The notes under the pieces are model-generated. The model made no database searches. It was not told the origin of the DNA and saw only the letters and a program-made list of their open reading frames with translations. From NCBI GenBank assembly GCA_030374765.1, contig JARGXX010000012.1, positions 372,001-436,000 on the forward strand: DNA of 64,000 nucleotides, written 5' to 3'. Shown here piece after piece: positions 22,541-33,616 of this stretch (position 1 is its first letter; each line of letters begins with the position of its first letter). Both the position numbers and the translations under genes were made by a program. Origin of the DNA: Agarophyton chilense (Eukaryota; Rhodophyta; Florideophyceae; Gracilariales; Gracilariaceae).

Positions 22541-23100
22541 ATTGAAGAAGAGCACAAAGACGCCAAAGCACTGCTTTAAGCCCAACGTTCGTTCCTGGCG
22601 AGACTCGATGAAATAAAAATGGCTCAGACGAGAATTTCTGTTTTAGATGCAAAGGCCGATCGTTCTCACCTCACAGATCTTGAATTGCGGCTTAGGATCC
22701 CACGTCACCGGCTAAATCATATGCTAGTGAAATTTCAAAGTGAAAATCGTGCGACAGAGCTTATTTTTCAAAACACAAAAGGTCGCCTCGCGTATTTGAA
22801 GTCTTTGAAGAAAGGTGTTGAAGACAGCGATTCAAGTGACCATGGAAAGAACGAGATCGAGAATTTCTAATCATGTCCGATATGTCTTAGGCGGTTCGTA
22901 TACTCTTTCAAGTCTAGCTATTTTTCCATGTGCACACATGTTCTGTGGCGAATATACATGGGCCATGATTACGAATAAGAATTTGAGTTCAATGCGCAAA
23001 AGAAGGAAGAGGAAGAAGAGCTAATCAGACATATTAGGAGGGAGAGATATTTCACCGCCAATTGCCCGAGACGGACGTGCAGTTTGAATGATGCTGATTC
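22541..23100 (+). pseudogene. RING-finger E3 ligase fragment, SHPRH/RAD5-like
   Basis: The frame reads AQRSFLARLDEIKMAQTRIS, then LIFQNTKGRLAYLKSLKKG, then CPICLRRFVYS. After a frameshift near 22900 comes FPCAHMFCGEY, and later FTANCPRR. This order (helical linker, RYLxSL, CPIC, CxHxFC, CPxC) is that of the RING inserted between the helicase lobes of SHPRH-type ubiquitin ligases. The Cys after GE is a Tyr, so one zinc ligand is lost. A TAA at 22577-22579 stands where CAA would fit. It is a short decayed piece, with no helicase motif in the window. Alternative: another RING protein with the same linker. Confidence 0.5.
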
Positions 23101-23341
23101 AGTGCCAGGAACCCGTTTGATGTTTTTCATTCGTGTAATTTTCTGCTTTTTCCCCAAAAAGTAAGAGGCGTGATATTTTAATGGTCCGCAGTAGTCGCCT
23201 CTTGAACTGATTCCACGGCTACCGTTGGGAATGTCGAATGTTCTCGAAGAGAGAGCGAACGTCAGGTACACCGGATGTGCGTGGAGATCGCAAGTCTCAG
23301 CGCAGTGACGCTGGAAGGGAAAGGGGTGGCGCCGGCGATGG

Positions 23342-25021
23342 TTGAGAAGGGCCGCCGAGAAGCGGTATAAGGAGTGTGAAAGACGCAAGGGTGCGCGGCG
23401 AGGGGGTGGTTCCGAGGAAACAGTAAGTGAGGAGATTTCCGCGAATCCGAACATCGACAATGGTAAGAAAGCGACACGGAGACGAAACATGGGCGTTGAG
23501 AAGATGCACGCAATGCAGAACAAAAATCCCAAAGATGTGAGCGTTGGTATGGTGCGAGGAGGACGTGGAGATGGTCGGAAGGGCAGAATTTTTAGAACTC
23601 GCCATGATGGTGTAAAAGAAGTAAGAAAAGCTACTGACCCGCTTAAGAAAGAGAGTACGCTCGTTGAGACATGCGCAGATGCAATGATTGAGGAAATTAA
23701 GGATGATATATTAGAAGAAGGTCAGGAAGAACGGGAAGGGCATTGTAGAAGCGGCGCGAACGATTCAGCACGGCAACAGGAGCTACAGGAATTACTAAGA
23801 GGAGATTCGAGGCGAAGAATACCAACATCTCACCGTACCGTACGAAAGGAAACAGGGTTAACAGGTGATACAGAGAGGGGTATTGGAGCCTGTACCAGAC
23901 GCGCAGCTGACCGTGCAGGGATTACACGTACAACCGAAGATGAACAGGATGGGACACCCGTCTGATTAGAAGAGAGGGTTGAGTACGAAGCCAGGGCTGC
24001 GAGGAATTATTCGCAACGCCAGGAAACCGCTGTAGAAGTAGAGTCCACAAGAGAATCTTCGAGAAGACGAGAAACACGGCGAGAAATACAGGCACGGCGA
24101 ACAAGAGAAGTGTAATAAAAGAACGTAGTAGCAGATGGAAGGGAAGAAGGGCCTCGTGTTGTGGAAGAGAGTTTTGTGATTGCGTGTGGTGAAGAACAGG
24201 GGGTTGGCGGTAGAAGTAGATCGGAGACTCCAGATGGCATGCGTGTGAGAAGAACTATAATAATATCAGTAATGTCGGCGAGGACTGTGATGGATGACCA
24301 AGGGAGAGTTGAAAGCGCAAGAGGACGATCTGTTACAGACAACGAAGAAGAGGGTGCAGGGGCTTTGGAGGAGAATGTCAAAATGCTATCACGTAGTGCT
24401 TTGGTTCAGAAGGTGAATGTTTTGAAGGAGGAGTTGAGTGAGGTAAAGGATGATTACTTTAATGTGATTGTGAGTCTGAAGTTGACGCAGAAGAAAGTAG
24501 ATCGCTTGAAGGGTGAGGTAAGTGGACATAATGGGTTTGTGGACAGCTTGAGGGAAGCGTTGAAAAATCTGAAGAGGGGAGGGAAAGGGCGTGGATCGGG
24601 GGAGATGGCGAAGCGACGTAAGTATGCCATTGGAGTACAGGAGAGCTTGTATGGGATTGAAAGGTATGTCTATGACAGGATTCTACATTATGCGAAGCTG
24701 GAGACCTTGGAGCTCTGCGTCAAGACCAAGGTGGTTGCAAGGAATAGGATGAATCGAAGTAAGATGGTGGGAGCGCTAAACGAAGAGAATATTTTTGCGG
24801 TAGGGCCAAACGAGATATAACCGAATTTTCCATATCAGGTGGCGACAGAGATGAGGGCGAACATGCCGTCATTTCAAGGGGAAAGCGATCCATTGCTGAA
24901 GTATGTCATGGGCACGGAAGTGGAAGAGAAATGGTGGGTTTCCATAGAGACTGTAGGGAGGAAGGAGGAGTGCGTTGAGGAGGTGAGTGAGGATATATGT
25001 TTGAGACAGCGGATGAGATAG
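23342..25021 (+). pseudogene. long charged/coiled-coil ORF upstream of the Plavaka transposase
   Basis: One frame of about 560 codons, interrupted by TGA (23963), a TAA TAA pair (24113-24118), TAA (24818) and TAG (25019). Each is one C-to-T change from CGA, CAA or CAG, with no frameshift. There is no good ATG before 23489. The first half is Arg/Glu/Lys-rich (RRRETRREIQARRTREV). The second half has a leucine-heptad helix (LVQKVNVLKEELSEVK), a Gly/Lys/Arg patch, then a mixed domain with VQESLYGIERYVYDRIL. A VQxxLYG string is also in the ORF at 17.9-19.2 kb. It converges on the Plavaka transposase, so it is a candidate second gene of that transposon. Function unknown. Confidence 0.45.
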
Positions 25022-25061
25022 ACGCTGCGTGATATGGTAGGGGTACGAAAGTGGGTTACAC

Positions 25062-25869
25062 GTGACCGACTGTTTGGGCTGCGCGGGTATTTACTTGATT
25101 GCGCAGCGTGTGAAGTTGCAGGAGGACACAAAGCTCGGAATGGAATTGAAGAAGCAGATAGAAGAGGCGCGAGAGAAGTTTTGGATGGAGGATGAGTATG
25201 GAACCAGAAGGCTATCGGCATGCCGCATGCGCCGGATTGAAGATCCGATATATTTGGGGTCGAGGGTTCTTCCGAGATTCAGAAGATTTGATGAGGGATA
25301 TTTGTATGTTAGGAATGGAGTTGCGGTGTAAGTGCTGGAGGAGCTTATGGGGTACGATGCTAGGATGGAAAAGGATGGGGAGATTCAGTACGTGGATAAA
25401 ACGGTGATGAATCTTGCATGTTTGCGTTCTGACGGCGATGGACAGGGAGGTTGGGCGCGGGGACCAGAGCAAATTATTTTTGTAAACACTATACGGTAAT
25501 TATTTACAGATTGAAATGGAGGGGGTTTTGGGGGTGGTTTCGGGCGTAATGAGAGAGAGGAATGCTGAGGAGTTTGAGAGCTTTGGGTGTTTTGCGGGGG
25601 ATGGGAGGAGGGTGGCAGGAAATTCGGAGATAGTTGCGACGGTGGGAATTTGGGTGCCTTCATCTGGGAAGATCTACATTGCAGTGAAAGAGCACTTCTT
25701 TGTGGACAATTGGACGAAACGTCTCGATTGTGTGCTCGATTGTTACGTTGGAGCCTGCAAACCGGAAGATTCGTATTATACTCGTGAGCATAGAGTGAGT
25801 AGAAGCGAAGTGGAGGAGGAAATGAAAGAAGAAGTGGGAACGGTGGATGCAACTATGGCGACGGTTTAA
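25062..25869 (+). pseudogene. continuation or 3' part of the charged ORF, unknown
   Basis: After 25021 the coding signal moves to other frames: 25062-25498 (AREKFWMEDEYG, GYLYVRNGVAV, a TAA, then VLEELMGYDARMEKDGEIQY) and 25516-25869 from an ATG (VATVGIWVPSSGKIYIAVKE, ACKPEDSYYTREHRVSR). These may be later exons or frameshifted parts of the same accessory protein, or a separate gene. The last part has normal composition and no stop over 117 codons. No domain recognised. Confidence 0.35.
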
Positions 25870-26232
25870 TGAATTGTTTTACACCTGGGTCCCGATAGAA
25901 ACGGTTGAGGTAGAAGCCGGGGAAGCTCCAGTCGAGGCGTGGTGCAAAAGGGGGATCAGGGTAGTTCTCACGGAGGAAATGGACGGAGCCGAGGATGGAG
26001 GAGAAAGGGATGAGATCGAACCAAGAGGAGACATTTTCAGAGGTTGAGGCTGAAGAGATGGGTAGACAGTGTACTATGTGATCGTGTTAGTCGTCCGTAG
26101 CCCAGCGAAGGGGTATGCAGTTGAGGGTTTGGTCAATGTTCTCTCTTGGGAGAACTACCTCCAAGAACTGCACGAATTCGAGTTTGGTGGAGGTTTTGGG
26201 GGTGTTTGTTGATGAGAGTCGAATGAGAGAGT
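25870..26232. other. spacer between convergent ORFs
   Basis: Separates the plus-strand charged ORF from the 3' end of the minus-strand transposase. No feature recognised. Confidence 0.4.
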
Positions 26233-29015
26233 TTAGGTCAGGGGTTTGGCGACAATAAAGTGTGAGAACTTTGGAGACTTGGGGGGACCGAAGGAGGGAG
26301 CAGCGAAGGTGCGTTGAATGATTGGGATGGGGAGATCCTTGAGTGCGATTTCGTTTTGTGTTGGGCGGTAATCCTGAAATGTGGGTATGTATCTACCGAC
26401 GATGTACGCCGACTTGACTACGGCGAGATAGAAGAGGCGAATTTTGGGGTGGTGCTCGTAGAGGGAAAGTGTTTCGAGGGAGAGGGTGGTGAAGGAGGGG
26501 AGGGCAGTGGTTCCTATTTGTGAGAGGGTGGAAATGGTGTCTTGAGAGAAAAGGTCTTTGAGGGAGGATGGGTTGGAGAGGGGGTTGAGGCGGAGGAGCC
26601 TGTGTGCGGTGATGATGTCTGAGAGCGGTACGGTTCTGCCGTCATGGAAAAAGGCGTGCTGAAGAGGTATAAGAGAAGTTTGGGATGAGGAGGAGGAGAG
26701 GGGATGGTGAGAGGGGATGGGATTCCAATGCTGGAGTGCGTGCGACCGGTACATGGCGTGGATGGTTTCTCCATGGGCCGTGGGTCGTTGCTTGGAGGTG
26801 TGGCAGTAATGAGCTTTGAAGAGGGTGTGGGCGTGTTCGTAGATGCCAGCATCGTTGAGGTGGAGGCCACCGTATCTTGGAATGTCATTGATCATGTGAT
26901 CGAGGAGGTGGAACTTGAGGGTGCCGAGGTTGGAGGTGTGTTGAGGGCCGAGAGTGGTCACTGCCGCGAGTTTGAAGGAGAGTATGTGGTTCTTTAGTGT
27001 TGAGAGTGCATCTTCTGTCCATTCTGGGACGGTGTTGTAGCGCATGAACATGAGGAGGAGGTCGGTGTATTTGGGGAAGACGGTGGTGATCGGGGCGCTT
27101 TGTACTTCGTTGCAGCACCTTTTGAAGAAAGCGCCGATGAAGGGGAAGAAAATGTCGAGAGCGAGGTAGATTTTGGCTCCAAGCATGCCGCGTATGCCTT
27201 CTGGAGTGAAGAATCCGTTGAGGTTACGAGCGCTGTCGAAGGTGGAGAAGTTGATGCGGAGGCCTTGGGCGGGGGAGTGAGCTTCGATCGCGGCGAGGAT
27301 GGAGTTGGAGTGGTTGAGTATAGAGTTGCGGACGGACATGAAGGAGCGGGAGGTGTTGGAGGGGCCGATGGTGGTGAAGAGAGATTCGGACTTTAGCCTT
27401 TCGATGGCTGTGAGTTTGATGAGCTTGGAGATTCCGAGGTGAAAGTTGTGGAGGGGTTCAAATGCGAAGATAATGTAGTGGGTGAGCTCTCGGGAGATGG
27501 TGTGGAGGGGATAGGATACGAGAATGGAGCTGTATTTCGCGAGGGATACTTCTTGGAGGGCTGGGAGTGCTTCCTCTTTCTTGGTGCGGGCGACTCTTGG
27601 TTTTCGGGAGAGGTGCGCCTGTTCAGAGTCATGGAAGAGTGAGGTGTGCAGCTTTCGAGTGTTGGAGGTGTGATGGGGGGTGTGGGAGGGAGCGTTGTGA
27701 GAGGGTTCGTGGAGGAGGGAGCGAGTGAGGTGACATCGGTCGCAGGGTCTCTTGGGGCGTGTTACGTGGGAGATAGCGAGGATGTTTTTGGCCTCGGGGA
27801 TTTCTGCGCAGTAGCTTGCGAGGACTGGGTGACCTTTGCGGAGGAATTTGGGAGCGTCGGGGAAGGGGAAGCCGAAAAGAGCGAAGGAGAGAAGGGGCTG
27901 GAGGATAGTTTTAATGGCGGCTTGTGTGAGCTCCATTCTTGTTTCGAGATGGATAGTTGCGGACGAGCTGGGAATAGCGTCTGCTTCGGGAGCAGATGCA
28001 GTTGGCTGGAAGTAGGTTGGGAGGTAACCGACGAGGGTGAGGTTTTGAGAGATGCATTTTCGTCTGAAGGAGTCCGAGTAGTTGAGGAGGGTGATGTGGA
28101 GGGGGTAGGAGGTGACGGAGAAGGCTTTGAAGGAGGTGGAGGACTTGTCCAAGCAGAGCTGGATGAAACCGATGATGGAGTCTATTCAGGTTGTGTGGGG
28201 GCAGTGCCATATGATTTTGTCGTTCTTGGGCTTAATGGTGGCGGATTTGAGTGCGGGGACACGTTGTGCCCGAGAGAAGCCGCCATGGGGTGAGGGATGG
28301 CGGGGAAACCGGATTATGACTTTTGGGCGATGGGGTGGAAGAAGGTGATGTGGTGGTGTGCGAGGAAGAGCTGATGTTTGAGGACATCGATTGGGTTTTT
28401 GAGGTGGACAGTTGCGGAGAAGTGGTTGAGAGTGTGGATTATGGAGTGCAGGACGAAGCCGAAGGAACCAATGCGGTGCGTGAAGAGGTTTCCCTGGAGT
28501 TTGATGCATTGACGGGCAGAGGAAATGGTTCGCTGGAAGATTGACGTGGAGAAGCTTGGATCTTTGAGGATGGTGGTGAGCTCGTCCGCTTTTCGGTGGC
28601 CGATTTTGTATGTAATGGAGGAGATGTAGAAGACGAGCTGCTCTACTTGTGGGTGTTCAAAGATAGGGGTGAAGGAGGGGTGGGGGAGTGGAGCTGAGGA
28701 TGAGATGGAGCAGAGAGGACAGTTAGCGATGAGGTGTGCGTCTGCGGTGTGGAGGGAGAGGGCATGTTGCTGGTGGTAGTAGGAGTTCTCATCTGCGAGG
28801 ACGACGTTATTGGAAGGGCGGTTTGAGGGGGTGAGAGAGGCGTGCGGTGGAGGAGTGGACTTGTGGCGCTTTGTGCGCCGGGGAAAGTGGGTCATGGTTG
28901 GTGGGGGCGTGCGTTTTGTGAGGGAGAGCCGGTGAGGACACATTCGTTGGTGGCGCTGTAGGGCCGGGGTGGTGCGGGAGAAGAAGGAACAACGGGAGAA
29001 GCAGGAGAGAGGCAT
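26233..29015 (-). pseudogene. Plavaka-type (CACTA/KDZ-like) transposase
   Basis: About 925 codons read right to left. The N-terminus has a C2H2-like finger (CFSRCSFFSRTTPALQRH then C and H), as in Plavaka transposases. The largest open part (28152-26233, 639 codons) shows SYPLHITLLNYSDSFRRKC and VGYLPTYF (YPVYLTIGNI.K..R.K and LGYLPV in the family). Then come RMELTQAAIKTIL, a CDRC knuckle (137-140), FEPLHNFHLGI (231-241, the D.LHQ..LG catalytic block with Asp replaced by Glu), KFHLLDHMINDIPRYGG (413-429) and IYEHAHTLFK with Glu439, the expected third acidic residue. A frameshift near 28320 and a TGA at about 28186-28188 break it, so it is inactive but recent-looking. A terminal motif lies about 510 bp upstream of its start. 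It probably moved the element bounded by that motif. Confidence 0.7.
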
Positions 29016-29099
29016 GGCGTGGAATGCGGGGGGCGATTGGATGCGGAAGAAGGGAAAAGAAGCAGAGGGCGTAGAGGTTATTGCGCATGGGGTGCGGTG

Positions 29100-29375
29100 A
29101 TAATTGTATGGGGAGAGATGTGAGGCATGCAGATCACGTGATGAAAGGCGGTGGGGAGCAGTCGAGACGGACAGCGGGCACTGACACCTGCGTTGTGGTA
29201 GTATGGAAATTTGGTTATGTGCCGGCGATTTGCCAGATTTCTATTCCTAATTTGATATTTACTGCTATTGACAGGCTTCCATTACTATTACGCGAACATG
29301 AGTGAGGGTAGCGAAATTTTGAATGCATAATGTTTTAGCATGCACACCTGATTGGGGCTCGCATAAACTTCGGAT
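29100..29375. other. 5' flank of the Plavaka transposase
   Basis: About 280 bp between the transposase start and the AT-rich element end. It would hold the transposase promoter. No distinct box recognised. Confidence 0.35.
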
Positions 29376-29543
29376 TATGCAGTTTTTTGCTAGTTCAGTT
29401 TCCCTAAAAACTAGCAACTTTGAATGAGAGAAGTTATTTTGAGAAAATATGGAACTGCAAAAATGAAAAAATTCATTTGTTTTCCATCCATTTTAGTTCG
29501 TCCATTTTTTAACGCCTAAACTAGAGTTCCGAGAACAAAGACG
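29376..29543 (+). repeat. terminal motif copy 3, end of the Plavaka element
   Basis: An AT-rich subterminal region with CTAG repeats ends in CGCCTAAACTAGAG and TTCCGAGAACAAAGACG at 29527-29543. It lies upstream of the Plavaka transposase, so it is the natural right terminus of that transposon. This links the motif family to Plavaka-type elements. Confidence 0.5.
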
Positions 29544-30468
29544 TAATCACAGATTATCACGTTTGTTCGGTTGCAGACAATCAACTGCTTTGATTTGACC
29601 TTCTCGCTATCGTTCACGTATGTTTTGAGATACGTTCAGTCTGGGAATCACTTTTATGGTGCAATGCCGTGAGAAAAAGCAGTCACGAAGATGATCTAAT
29701 CTCCCCTTTAAGAGGTTAAGTCAGTAAACGGAGCCTCATTTGCTAAGAACGCCTAAGTAGGAGTTGAGTGCGAGGTTTGACTTCATCAAAAGCCCTGAGA
29801 TTATAAAAGAAGCGTTATAATCGGCAAAACGTGTGTAAGGTATTCTACTATAAGGTTTCAAATTCAAAAAAGTAGTGACGGCAACAAGGAAAATGTCAAT
29901 AGTGTGTCGCTCCACGAACAAATAAATAATCATCAGCGAAAGAGAAAAAGCAACAAAAGGAGTGGGGTAGAATGATCTATGAAAAACAAGAAAAAAGAGA
30001 GAAAAAACCTAATAGTAGGGTAAGAATCTACTGAATGTGGGCAGAGCGAGCCGATCACATTGTCGAGGAAAATAAAGTCGAAACAAGGCTGATAAAAAAT
30101 TCATAGGCTACGCGAAATACACTCTAGGAAATGTGAGTACTTGCGCAGGCTAACAAGCCTTTAGCCAGAACCCCTTGATTTGGAGGTTTATTTGGAAAGT
30201 TGGAGGGGTTGCAAAAACACTAAATAATAATAATTAATATAGTAAGTCTCCTTACAACCTTCTGAAATATTAAAGTAAATATCTAAACGATCCAGCAATG
30301 CTGGGAACCACCTGTCATCTATCCACGCTGGACGTGTTCTAGTCAAAATTATCTGTTGGAGCCACGGCGCGTACGCGTTAGAGGTTCCTTCGCTTGCTGC
30401 ACGGTACGTTTTTACGATTTGCAAGAATTACAGCTACCGAAGATCTGAGAGTCGCAAAATGTGTAGTG
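29544..30468. other. AT-rich gene-poor interval
   Basis: Flank between the Plavaka end and element D. Only short open frames; no gene, RNA or repeat recognised. A TGTAG precedes the D 5' LTR, but its partner cannot be located because the far LTR end is lost. Confidence 0.4.
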
Positions 30469-31450
30469 TGGTATGCATACTTGTACAAGTCACCTCAAAA
30501 CAAAAACCAATAATAATAAAAAAAACCGACAAAGCAAAATGAAAACAGTGAAAGCATATATGAAAGCTTTTATTTTTTTAAAGAAAGCCCTCCGTGCGTA
30601 AGAAGTCAAGCGCCATGTCACGCACGCCAAGAACGACATCCACTATGAAGCAGTCGACATCAAACGCAATTGCAGAGAAAGCCATTCGATCTAGGAGCCC
30701 GCGAAGATACAGACACGGCACATGTAGCCGAGCCTCCTCCCTGTCTGCAGTCGAGACAGGTTGGCCACGTGCCACGGCGCGTAACATCTCGCCGGCCTCC
30801 TCAATCGCCGCCACCTGCATCTCCGACACCGCAGGGAGGCCCGAATCAGGGGCTGCTATGGCGCTTCTTGATTCGCCAGACATGTTGCTGTCATCAATGA
30901 CGCGAACTTTTGATGGATCGTACGCCCAGAAGTAGTACGAAGGAATAGGCATCACGTCGCAGAATTGAATGGTGGTAGAAGTATTCGGGGCGATAAGTAA
31001 CGTGTAGGGAGGACAAGTAATTTTTGTCAAATAGAATCGATTGCAGCTAGAGAGCCTCTGCTTTCAATGGACGACCGCTTTTTTTTTTCATATAAAATCA
31101 GACCACTGAGTCGGCAGGGCAAGGTCATGCCCGCACATGAGCACCACGAATTCGGAACGTATCGCAAATGAGTTCTGCATCGAGTAAGTCGCGCAGATAG
31201 AGACAGGCTGGCCTTTTGCCGGATCGGAAGCCGCACAAAATTTCGAGCTAACCTGCCTCCTAATTGTCTATTTAAGGCCGGCCTCGGTCGGCTTCGACCA
31301 ACTCTGGATAAATCAGCTCGACTAAAGCGCCTCAATGCCCTCCCTTCTTATGCAACCAAATCATACCATAGTACAAGCTCTGACTCTATTTCCATCATAT
31401 TTTCGCCTCTTACTTTATTTACTTTGGGGTAGGGTTTGATCTCCACAGCA
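30469..31450 (+). repeat. 5' LTR of element D
   Basis: Starts TGGTATGCATACTTG and matches the copy starting TGATATGCATACTTG at 39481 over several hundred bases. I place the end at the CA just before TGGCGCC, giving about 980 bp. The end is inferred because the far copy loses similarity near its own end. Unusually, the LTR contains an open frame on the opposite strand. Confidence 0.7.
30578..31030 (-). CDS. antisense ORF inside the LTR of element D
   Basis: A frame of 150 codons on the minus strand, wholly inside the 5' LTR and opposite to gag-pol. No ATG begins it (the open frame starts at TTG); the first ATG precedes PIPSYYFWAY. Conserved blocks, compared with the 3' LTR, are AAIEEAGEML.AVARG, YLRGLLDRMAFS and CFIVDVVLGVRDMALDF. 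A minus-strand AATAAA lies at 30569-30574, next to the stop, and is also present in the other LTR. No known domain, signal peptide or membrane segment. LTR-encoded proteins are known in a few retroelements, but I cannot tie this to any. Confidence 0.5.
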   Translation of the reverse strand: MTKITCPPYTLLIAPNTSTTIQFCDVMPIPSYYFWAYDPSKVRVIDDSNMSGESRSAIAAPDSGLPAVSEMQVAAIEEAGEMLRAVARGQPVSTADREEARLHVPCLYLRGLLDRMAFSAIAFDVDCFIVDVVLGVRDMALDFLRTEGFL

Positions 31451-31451
31451 G

Positions 31452-31470
31452 TGGCGCCGATTCATTCTGC
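31452..31470 (+). other. primer-binding site of element D
   Basis: TGGCGCC directly after the LTR end (one base between). TGG matches the CCA end of a tRNA primer. The following bases do not match a tRNA that I can name. Confidence 0.45.
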
Positions 31471-31639
31471 GAACCCGTCACTCACGTGGGACTGTTTAGC
31501 ACCTTTCGTTGTTCACAGAACCGCGTGATACGGCATAAGTCCCACATCTAACGGCTATTAGGCACTCGTTCAAGAGTAAGTGACTCTCAATACTCTTTTG
31601 TTGTTGTGTGCAAGTACTGCGTTTTTTCTGTCTTGTATA

Positions 31640-33260
31640 TAGTTCCAACGTCTGCGATATCACCAAGCGAAATACTCAACTGTGCGAGCCTCTGATTCGG
31701 AAGTGGAAGCTGTCAGCGTCACCAAGAAAGCAGCATACAACACCGACTCTTCCCCTTCTCTCGAACACCTTAGCAATCTCTGGGCTCAGTACATTTTTTC
31801 CGTCGTCACTTAATATGAACAGGGTCACAGCGGTTCTTCATCTCGTAAGACTTTCTCGAATCGCTTTACCGTCTGCAGAATCAACGTGCAGAGTCAGCGA
31901 AAGTAGAAGGTTCACCAAGGCGGACGTAAGCATCTAAACATGTTACAAAGTGCTTATAAAAAAGAAACCGGCGTCTTTTGACGCGTATGCGATATCAAGT
32001 TTTCCGGAGATCACGACCTCAGAGTTCATTATAAAAGTCGTCGTCATCGAGCCGGTACCAGACAGAAGAATAACACTATTTACTAGAATAGTTGCGACAT
32101 ATACATCCAGTCTTTTCATCGCTATAAAGGCCTTAACCAATTTTATTTTATTACATTACATCTTTATACCTTTAGCTCTGCCTGCCGCACATAAAATGAT
32201 CACTTTATCATTCGCATGCTCTACCTATTACGCTCTTCCTTTCTGTCGTCTTTCTTTGACTTCTTTACTTTGCCCTACTCTGGGCTGGTACTCTCAAAAG
32301 AATATCTACTACATGTCTCCACTTGGATTGTCACCACTCGCGTTGTGTCCTTTTCCTATATTTACGGATATGACGGTTACATGGTACTCTCGAGGAGGCG
32401 CGAGCTCTTCTGATGGCACTGAGTTAAATGTTTCTGACGGATCCAGTGAAAATATGCGCAAGTTTCATACCAATTACGAACATTTTGATACTGGTAGAAA
32501 AGATGATGAAATCCATGCGTTTGAATTTCTCGGAATTTTGGAAGGCAGGGCTTTTGGATTGTATTTTCATACAATTGCTTTGGAAGGTGACCCGAATGAT
32601 GAAGCTAAAGATAAAGCTATCATGTAGCAGACGTTCTTGGACCCTTTTGGGACGGCAGAGGAGCCTGTGGAACACATCTGAAAGGCACTCAGCGCTCGTA
32701 TAGAATATAATAACCTCTTAAAATCCATGAAGGGTACAGAAGATTCATTCGTGAGGGCTGAATTCAACGAGAAAGCCAGGTTTGGTTTGCTTAGAACTGC
32801 ATTCATGCAGTACGCTGATCTGACGCAGTTTGTGATATTCCGTGGGGCTCCGGACTAAAAGTCATTAATATTGTTCGGGAAAGGGTTTGTTGCTGGAAAG
32901 AATATTCTGGGAGATTATCATTTATTTAACATGAAACCCTCTCCAAAGAAAGTGATTGCCAGAAACAAGGCGAGCGGGGCTCCTCCGATAGAAGAAAAAG
33001 TTAACCAGTTTTCTGGCCAGCTTTCAAAACTAGCCCTATTTGTTAAAAAGCCACAGACCTTTGATGCTAAGCCTGCAAAAGAAGAAGAGCAACTTCGTAC
33101 GTATTGTCAGAGGCTAGGCCACTATTCGATTGGCTGCCCTCTTCATCCCCACCGTGATACGCGTTTCGGATGATGTGGTAAGAATGGTCAATCAATAAAC
33201 AACTATTGGAAACGAGGCCCTAGCCAAAAAACGGGAGTTGCATTTGAAGATGTGAGTAGC
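31640..33260 (+). pseudogene. element D gag remnant
   Basis: Fragments in changing frames. A capsid-like helical region spans 32430-32860 (FVRAEFNEKARFGLLRTAFM), with stops near 32625, 32680 and 32857. A zinc-knuckle-like region follows at 33095-33180 (TYCQRLGHYSIGCPLH, then after a stop CGKNGQSINN). The first 300 bp after the primer site hold a short frame of gag-like composition (LEHLSNLWAQYIF). Badly decayed; boundaries are approximate. The product would have been the virus-like particle shell. Confidence 0.5.
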
Positions 33261-33616
33261 TAGTCTCGCGAAGAAGATCGTTTACGGGACCGTGGTCGTC
33301 AGAAAGCGGCAGCAGAACATCCGAGCCTAGCCGGGTTTCAGTAGTCGGTACCAATGATTTGAGTAATAACCAGCTTGTGGCAGCCACGAAGAGGACCACA
33401 GAGGGAGCTTTGTTGCAAAAGCAGATGAGGACCGGAAACCGGATGGGCATCAGATCGCTGTTGTATTCGGAACCACCATCGAGGAGCTGTAAACCTCAAT
33501 ATCACTATTTTTCACAAGGCAAGCGCTCAGAAAATCCCAGAAAGTCGTCATCCGGAAAAGCTTCCAGTAATTCCATACTGGAAGAACGCACAGAAAAGTA
33601 AAAAATTATGGAGTAA

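Noticed and set aside
23342..25021. Non-standard genetic code to explain the many in-frame stops
   Set aside because: All three stop codons occur at once, and the intact genes (reductase-like, pseudokinase) end normally and contain no internal stops.
27646..28293. 215-codon open frame on the plus strand
   Set aside because: Val/Glu/Gly-rich shadow of the minus-strand Plavaka transposase, whose conserved motifs fix the coding strand.
30935..30965. FWAYDP in the D antisense ORF against FVWYDP in the A antisense ORF
   Set aside because: The string is not kept in the 3' LTR copy of D and nothing else around it aligns, so it is treated as coincidence.
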